Assembly: GCA_900553965.1 (NCBI GenBank)
Contig: USFX01000095.1
Location: 1 to 10,361, forward strand
DNA: 10,361 nucleotides
Direction of reading: 5' to 3'
From: an uncultured Prevotella sp.
GTDB lineage: Bacteria > Bacteroidota > Bacteroidia > Bacteroidales > Bacteroidaceae
A program made the position numbers and the translations under genes. Below the pieces are notes generated by a model. That model searched no databases, was not told where the DNA came from, and saw only the letters and a list, made by a program, of their open reading frames with translations. Positions 6,743 to 10,361 of the stretch are shown here, in pieces (within the stretch, counting starts at the first letter, position 1; every line of letters starts with the position of its first letter).

Positions 6743-7528
6743 TTTTAGTGCGCTGAGCAAGCCGCGGATAACCGCACTGCTGAATCCCGCGTGCTCCATT
6801 TCGTTGAGGCCGCGTATGGTAAGGCCGCCGGGTGTGGTGACCTTATCGATCTCAGCCTCAGGATGGTTGCCGTTGGCGAGAAGCAGGTCGACAGCACCCT
6901 TTACCGTCTGGAGCACGATGTGCTTGGCTTCGTCGGCGCGGAAGCCCAGCTGCACGCCGCCCTCCGAGGCCGCCCGGACATAGCGCATGGCGTAGGCAAT
7001 GCCGCAGGAGGCGAGTGTCGTTCCGGCTCCGAGCAGACGCTCCTCCGTTATCATCGAGCTTCCTGCGTCATCAAACACGTCCTTTATCGTCTTCGCCTGC
7101 TCATCGCTTGCGCCAACGGGAACGATGAATGTCATCGAACTGCGCTCCGCCATGGCGATGTTGGGAATGACGAGAAACAGCGGCGGCACTGTGCCGTCGT
7201 CTTTCTTCATCCACTCCAGTATCGTCGCTGACGGCAGGCCGGCAACAACCACGACGAGCATCTGGCGGGTGTAGTCCATCACCGGCTTTATTTCACGCAG
7301 CACGTTTTCCGCCACCCACGGCTTCACGGCCACGCAGACGATGTCAGCGTCGGCTGCCGCCACGCTGTTGTCTGTCGTCAGGCTCACGCCGCTGTCGGCA
7401 AAGCGGTCGAGCGCACCCTGCGTCCTGTTCGACACTGTGATGTCCGACGGACGGAAAATGTCGCCCTTCAGAAATCCGTTTACCATTGCGCCGCCCATTG
7501 CGCCGGCGCCGATAACTGATATTTTCAT
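6740..7528 (-). CDS. proC: Pyrroline-5-carboxylate reductase
   Basis: It reduces L-pyrroline-5-carboxylate to proline with NAD(P)H, in the cytoplasm. The 262-residue protein begins MKISVIGAGAMGGAMVNGFL, a Rossmann dinucleotide-binding loop, followed by SNRT (residues 33-36) at the end of the second strand and AVKPW after the VCV strand. The family signature near the C-terminus is complete: TPGGLTIRGLNEMEHAGF, at about 232-249. It is the last gene of the minus-strand arg cluster, 61 bases after argD, with a hairpin in that gap. Grouping proC with argC and argD joins proline and arginine synthesis, both derived from glutamate. Confidence 0.95.
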   Translation of the reverse strand: MKISVIGAGAMGGAMVNGFLKGDIFRPSDITVSNRTQGALDRFADSGVSLTTDNSVAAADADIVCVAVKPWVAENVLREIKPVMDYTRQMLVVVVAGLPSATILEWMKKDDGTVPPLFLVIPNIAMAERSSMTFIVPVGASDEQAKTIKDVFDDAGSSMITEERLLGAGTTLASCGIAYAMRYVRAASEGGVQLGFRADEAKHIVLQTVKGAVDLLLANGNHPEAEIDKVTTPGGLTIRGLNEMEHAGFSSAVIRGLLSALK

Positions 7529-7550
7529 GAGGTTTATTTTAAAACAAGGA

Positions 7551-7584
7551 GTTATCGGGGATGTTACAGAGCATCCCCGATAAC
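7551..7584 (-). terminator. Hairpin in the argD-proC gap
   Basis: A perfect 13-bp stem (7551-7563 with 7572-7584, core tcgggga/tccccga) encloses an 8-base loop. On the minus strand it follows the argD stop at 7590 by 5 bases and is followed by a T-rich stretch (tgttttaaaat), so it resembles a factor-independent terminator or attenuator. Because proC begins only about 20 bases further on, complete termination would leave proC without room for a promoter; partial read-through or mRNA processing is more likely. An alternative pairing exists between 7547-7554 (aggagtta) and 7591-7598 (taactcct). Confidence 0.6.
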
Positions 7585-7589
7585 CTTCT

Positions 7590-8729
7590 TTAACTCCTAA
7601 AAGAATTTTTCAATCGTGTGATAAACTCCTCCGCCTCTGCCTTCGTCAGGCACAGCGGCGGGAGGAGGCGCAGGGTGTTCGTGCCGCTGCATCCGGTGAA
7701 GCAGTGCTGCTCGTAGATGAGCGGCTGACGCACGTCCTTGTGGGGGATGTCAAGCTCGATGCCGATCATCAGTCCGCGGCCGCGGATGTCGGTGATGTGC
7801 GGTTCCGACTGCTTCAAGTCGTTGAGGCGGGCCATGAGATAGTCGCCTGTCTGCCGGGCGTTGTCCACCAGATTCTCGCTCTCCATGACGTCGAGCACGG
7901 CCAGAGCCGCAGCGCAGGCCAAGTGGTTGCCGCCGAAAGTCGTGCCGAGCTGTCCGTATTTGGGCGTGAACTCCGGTGAGATGAGCACGCCGCCCATCGG
8001 GAAACCGTTGGCGATGCCCTTGGCCACGGTGATGATGTCGGGGCGTATGCCGAGCCACTGATGGGCGAAGAACTTGCCCGAGCGGCCGTAGCCGCACTGT
8101 ATCTCGTCGCAGATGAGTACCGTGCCGTGCTTCTTGCATGCCGTCTGCAGTCCCTTGGCGAACTCCTCCGTGACTATACGGATGCCGCCCACGCCCTGTA
8201 TGCACTCTATTATAACGGCGCAGACGTCGCCTTTCGCCAGCTCGGCCTCCCATGCGGCGAGGTCATTGAGCGGCAGGTAGGTCACGTGGCCGTTGGCGTT
8301 GATGGGCGCGATGATGTTCGGATTGGCCGTTGCCTCGACCGCTAATGACGTGCGGCCGTGGAAAGCCTTCTCTGCCGAGAGCACGCGCGTGCGGCCGTTG
8401 GTGAACGACGCCAGCTTCAGCGCGTTCTCGTTGGCCTCGGCGCCGCTGTTGATGAGGAACAGCTGATAGTCCTCATAACCGCTCGCGCGACCCAGCCGCT
8501 CGGCCAGTTCTGCCTGCAGCTTGTTCACCACGGAGTTGGAGTAGAAGCCTAACTTCTGCAACTGCTCCGACACCTTATTTATATAATGCGGATGACAGTG
8601 GCCGATGCTTATCACGGCATGGCCGCCGTAGAGGTCGAGATATTCCTGCCCGTGGTCGTCCCACACGCGGCAGCCCTTGCCCTTGACGATGTTTACGTCG
8701 AATAAAGGATATACGTCGAATAGTTTCAT
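7590..8729 (-). CDS. argD: Acylornithine aminotransferase
   Basis: This PLP-dependent class III aminotransferase converts N-acyl-glutamate semialdehyde to N-acyl-ornithine. The 379-residue product starts MKLFDVYPLFDVNIVKGKG, as expected for ArgD; the frame stays open far upstream but that part overlaps argC and is not used. Visible landmarks are NSGAEANE at 94-101, FHGRTSLA at 123-130, CDEIQCGYGRSGKFF at 207-221 and TVAKGIANGFPMGG at 234-247 with the PLP Lys237. Start and argC stop are separated by 2 bases, so translation is probably coupled. Some Bacteroidales (Bacteroides fragilis is the studied case) use succinylated rather than acetylated intermediates, so the natural substrate may be N-succinylornithine; the sequence alone does not settle this. 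Confidence 0.94.
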   Translation of the reverse strand: MKLFDVYPLFDVNIVKGKGCRVWDDHGQEYLDLYGGHAVISIGHCHPHYINKVSEQLQKLGFYSNSVVNKLQAELAERLGRASGYEDYQLFLINSGAEANENALKLASFTNGRTRVLSAEKAFHGRTSLAVEATANPNIIAPINANGHVTYLPLNDLAAWEAELAKGDVCAVIIECIQGVGGIRIVTEEFAKGLQTACKKHGTVLICDEIQCGYGRSGKFFAHQWLGIRPDIITVAKGIANGFPMGGVLISPEFTPKYGQLGTTFGGNHLACAAALAVLDVMESENLVDNARQTGDYLMARLNDLKQSEPHITDIRGRGLMIGIELDIPHKDVRQPLIYEQHCFTGCSGTNTLRLLPPLCLTKAEAEEFITRLKNSFRS

Positions 8730-8731
8730 AA

Positions 8732-9766
8732 TCAGAATGCCGATGCTTTTAGGTTCAAACCAGTCTTTTCTTCTATGCCGCACATGATGTTCATGTTCTG
8801 CACGGCCTGACCGACGGCGCCTTTCAGGAGGTTGTCGATGCACGAGGTGACGAGCAGCTTGTCGCCGAACTTGTCGCAGTGGATGAGCGCCTTGTTGGTG
8901 TTCACCACCTGCTTCAGGTCGATGGGGCGGTCGGAGTAGTGGGTGAAGGCGGCGTCGCGGTAGAACTCCTTGTATGCCGCCACGATGTCCTCGGCCGGCG
9001 CGGCGGTTTTGACAACGCAGGTTGCGAAGATGCCGCGGGCGAAGTCGCCGCGATAGGGGATGAAGTCGATGGCGGCGTCGAGCGTGCCCTGCACCTGCGT
9101 GAGGCTCTGGCGTATCTCCGGCACGTGCTGGTGGGTGAACGCCTTGTATATGCTCATGTTGCCCGTGCGCCACGAGAAGTGCGTCGTTGCGGCGGGCTTC
9201 TGTCCCGCGCCGGTGCTTCCCGTGATGGCGTTGACGGCCACGTCCTCCGTCAGCAGCCTCATCTTCGCTGCCGGCAGCAGGGCGAGCTGGATGCATGTGG
9301 CGAAGCATCCGGGGTTGGCGACGTGCTGCGCCGTTGCGATGCGGTCCTTGTTTATCTCCGGCAGACCGTAGACGTAGTCGTTGCCGGGGGCTGCGAGGCG
9401 GAAGTCCTGCGCGAGGTCGATTATCTTCACGCCCTCCGGTATGCTGTGTTCCTTGAGAAATGCCTCGCTCTTGCCGTGGCCGAAGCAGAAGAAGACAACG
9501 TCGACCTTGTCGAACGGCATTTCCGACGTGAACGTCATGTCGGTCTCGCCGATGAGTCCTTCGTGTACGTCGGCAACGGGATTGCCCGCGTTGCTCCCGC
9601 TGTTGGCGAAGACGATTTCGGCCTCCGGATGGTTTATCAGCAGGCGGATAAGCTCTCCACCGGTGTAGCCGGCGGCGCCGAGTATTCCAACTTTAAAGCC
9701 CCCCTTACTCCCCCCAAGGGGGGGATTGGAGTTTCCGTTGTATGATGGATTTATATTGTTACACAT
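8732..9766 (-). CDS. argC: N-acyl-gamma-glutamyl-phosphate reductase with repeat-derived N-terminus
   Basis: It reduces N-acyl-gamma-glutamyl phosphate to the semialdehyde with NADPH, just before ArgD. The core begins FKVGILGAAGYTGGEL (24-39, dinucleotide-binding loop), with NPGCFAT carrying catalytic Cys154 and GSTGAGQKP downstream, plus HQHVPEI (conserved His region). The protein is 344 residues, of which the first 23 are atypical: a usual ArgC starts one or two residues before the KVGI strand. Residues 14-23 (NPPLGGSKGG) are encoded by the palindromic repeat at 9691-9727, and residues 1-13 come from sequence next to the DUF559 gene. No ATG, GTG or TTG lies between 9766 and the core, so this start appears forced. 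It overlaps the DUF559 gene end by 8 bases. Confidence 0.93.
   Translation of the reverse strand: MCNNINPSYNGNSNPPLGGSKGGFKVGILGAAGYTGGELIRLLINHPEAEIVFANSGSNAGNPVADVHEGLIGETDMTFTSEMPFDKVDVVFFCFGHGKSEAFLKEHSIPEGVKIIDLAQDFRLAAPGNDYVYGLPEINKDRIATAQHVANPGCFATCIQLALLPAAKMRLLTEDVAVNAITGSTGAGQKPAATTHFSWRTGNMSIYKAFTHQHVPEIRQSLTQVQGTLDAAIDFIPYRGDFARGIFATCVVKTAAPAEDIVAAYKEFYRDAAFTHYSDRPIDLKQVVNTNKALIHCDKFGDKLLVTSCIDNLLKGAVGQAVQNMNIMCGIEEKTGLNLKASAF
9691..9727 (-). repeat. C-run/G-run palindrome, argC side (copy L)
   Basis: Read on the minus strand it has C7, TT, G6, then agtaa, G6 and ctttaaag. The first C and G runs form a short GC hairpin, and the second G run can pair with the same C run. It lies within the 5' coding region of argC. 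Its orientation is opposite to copies A and B on the other side of the DUF559 gene. Confidence 0.85.
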
Positions 9767-10166
9767 ATTCTTTTATTTTGTTTATTACATATTCAGTGTT
9801 GCATATAGCTTCTTCGTTACTGAATCGCAACACGGTGAATTCTTGCCTGTTAAGCCATCGGGTTCTTTCTTCATCACTTATTTTCTGTTGAGGCAATTGA
9901 TGATATCCGCCGTCAAGCTCTATTACAAGTTTGGATTTCAGACAGGCGAAATCAGCGATAAACTCGCCTATGATATGCTGTCGTCTGAAGTTGGTTCCCA
10001 TTTTTCCGTTGCACAGATATTCCCAAATGACAGCTTCCGCCTGCGTAGGATATTTCCTATTGTGTATGGCATATTCTTTCAACCTCTCATATATCATGGG
10101 ATTGGCTGTGCAATAATGGTATTTTTCCATCGTCTTGCCATCTTTAATATATTCCATTCCCCACAT
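9759..10166 (-). CDS. DUF559 / endonuclease domain-containing protein
   Basis: This 135-residue protein has a PD-(D/E)XK-like DUF559 domain, related in fold to very short patch repair endonucleases. An N-terminal helical part (ANPMIYERLKEYAIHNRKYP) leads to TQAEAVIWEYL with Glu44, NFRRQHIIGEFIADFAC with Asp72, VIELDGGYH with Glu83 and Asp85, and VLRFSNEE at 112-119, so the putative catalytic residues are all present. The start could be 10166 or 10157 (MEYIKDG); the frame stays open through the palindrome to 10206 but without another start. It is clearly AT-richer than argG, argC and argD and lies between argG and argC, where no such gene is needed for arginine synthesis. The biological substrate of this family is not established; a role in repeat mobility is inference. 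Confidence 0.85.
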   Translation of the reverse strand: MWGMEYIKDGKTMEKYHYCTANPMIYERLKEYAIHNRKYPTQAEAVIWEYLCNGKMGTNFRRQHIIGEFIADFACLKSKLVIELDGGYHQLPQQKISDEERTRWLNRQEFTVLRFSNEEAICNTEYVINKIKEYV

Positions 10167-10196
10167 CCCCCTTTGGGGGATTATAGGGGGCTTTTG
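10163..10196 (+). repeat. C-run/G-run palindrome, DUF559 upstream side (copy A)
   Basis: The plus strand has tccccctttggggga (10166-10180), then ttata, then G5 and cttttgg. It shares the layout of copy L (C run, TT or TTT, G run, short spacer, second G run, CT) but in inverted orientation. It abuts the DUF559 start codon, whose ATG occupies 10164-10166 on the minus strand. Confidence 0.85.
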
Positions 10197-10205
10197 GCAT
10201 GGAGG

Positions 10206-10361
10206 CTATTCTCCTCCCCTTTGGGGAGGTTGGGAGGGGCTGTGGATTCCGTAGTAGACTCTCAGTGGCGTGCTCATCACCTTGATGAAGCCCTTGGCCT
10301 CGTCGGCGGTCCATCCCGTCTGTGTCTCGCCGTATTCGCCGAGCTTCGACTTCGTCAGATC
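10206..10361 (-). CDS. argG: Argininosuccinate synthase, C-terminal end only
   Basis: Only the last 51 codons are in the window; the rest lies beyond 10361. The sequence SKLGEYGETQTGWTADEAKG, followed by FIKVMSTPLRVYYGIH, resembles the C-terminal end of Bacteroidota ArgG, which joins citrulline and aspartate to argininosuccinate using ATP. The neighbouring argC and argD support the assignment. The final 11 residues (SPSQPPQRGGE) are encoded by palindrome copy B and its edge, with the TAG at 10206-10208 beyond it, so the tail appears to be repeat-derived. The DUF559 gene begins 39 bases downstream. Confidence is limited by the short visible part. Confidence 0.8.
   Translation of the reverse strand, partial: DLTKSKLGEYGETQTGWTADEAKGFIKVMSTPLRVYYGIHSPSQPPQRGGE
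10210..10245 (+). repeat. C-run/G-run palindrome inside the argG 3' end (copy B)
   Basis: The plus strand has cctcccctttggggagg (10212-10228), a perfect palindrome around TTT, followed by ttgggaggggctgtgg. It has the same orientation and layout as copy A, 15-20 bases away, but a diverged core (interrupted G and C runs), so it is a different subtype, not a simple duplication. It forms the last codons of argG. Confidence 0.8.

Larger units (their letters stand above)
9691..10196 (-). mobile_element. Putative DUF559 element bounded by inverted palindromes
   Basis: About 0.5 kb holding one gene (DUF559) and bounded by palindromic repeats in inverted orientation, copy L at 9691-9727 and copy A at 10163-10196. 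It interrupts the otherwise tight argG-argC-argD series and has much lower GC: a hand count gives 24 of 60 GC at 9841-9900 but 40 of 60 at 9061-9120 inside argC. The inverted ends, foreign composition and single nuclease-like gene suggest a mobile unit, by analogy with REP palindromes and their associated transposases. No target-site duplication was identified, and mobility is inferred, not shown. Confidence 0.5.

Noticed and set aside
8730..9308. Upstream extension of the argD frame by 193 codons, which could suggest a fusion protein
   Set aside because: The extension overlaps argC in another frame, is rich in Arg, His and Gly, and shows no domain. ArgD homology begins exactly at Met 8729, two bases after the argC stop.
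8879..9745. Plus-strand open frame of 288 codons opposite argC
   Set aside because: It lies entirely antisense to well-conserved argC; long antisense frames are expected in GC-rich coding DNA and the translation has no recognisable motif.

Overview
The window looks like a Bacteroidales chromosome, most plausibly a GC-rich Prevotella-like lineage. The signs are the trpC-trpF-trpA order, an argG-argC-argD-proC cluster, a promoter of the Bacteroidota type (TTTG, 20 bases, TAnnTTTG) at 3117-3148, few obvious Shine-Dalgarno sequences, and purine-rich short repeats after many stop codons. Genus is inference only; no rRNA or tRNA gene is present to anchor it.

Layout. (1) 1-2231, plus strand: the 3' end of a tryptophan operon, trpC (5' end outside the window), trpF and trpA. 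(2) 2232-2429: a repeat-rich gap with heptamer repeats, a perfect 24-bp inverted repeat and direct repeats, lying between trpA and a convergent gtrA-like membrane protein gene (2430-2807, minus). (3) 2808-3174: a divergent promoter region. (4) 3175-6686, plus strand: a 54-residue orphan protein, a MurU-like sugar-1-phosphate nucleotidyltransferase, guaA (GMP synthetase) and a cdaA/dacA-type diadenylate cyclase. (5) 6703-6742: a hairpin shared by the convergent ends of dacA and proC. (6) 6740-10361, minus strand: argG (only its 3' end is in the window), a DUF559 endonuclease-like gene, argC, argD and proC, listed in transcription order.

How the genes work together. TrpC, TrpF and TrpA carry out consecutive late steps of tryptophan synthesis. 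ArgC and ArgD convert acyl-glutamyl phosphate to acyl-ornithine, ArgG makes argininosuccinate, and ProC makes proline from pyrroline-5-carboxylate, so the minus-strand cluster is a glutamate-family amino-acid operon. GuaA makes GMP, and the cyclase makes c-di-AMP.

The most unusual part is 9691-10245. A low-GC gene for a PD-(D/E)XK-like DUF559 protein sits between argG and argC. It is bounded by C-run/G-run palindromes in inverted orientation, with a second copy on the argG side. These palindromes are translated: they encode an N-terminal extension of ArgC and the C-terminal tail of ArgG. This looks like a small element of about 0.5 kb that inserted between two operon genes and was absorbed into both reading frames.
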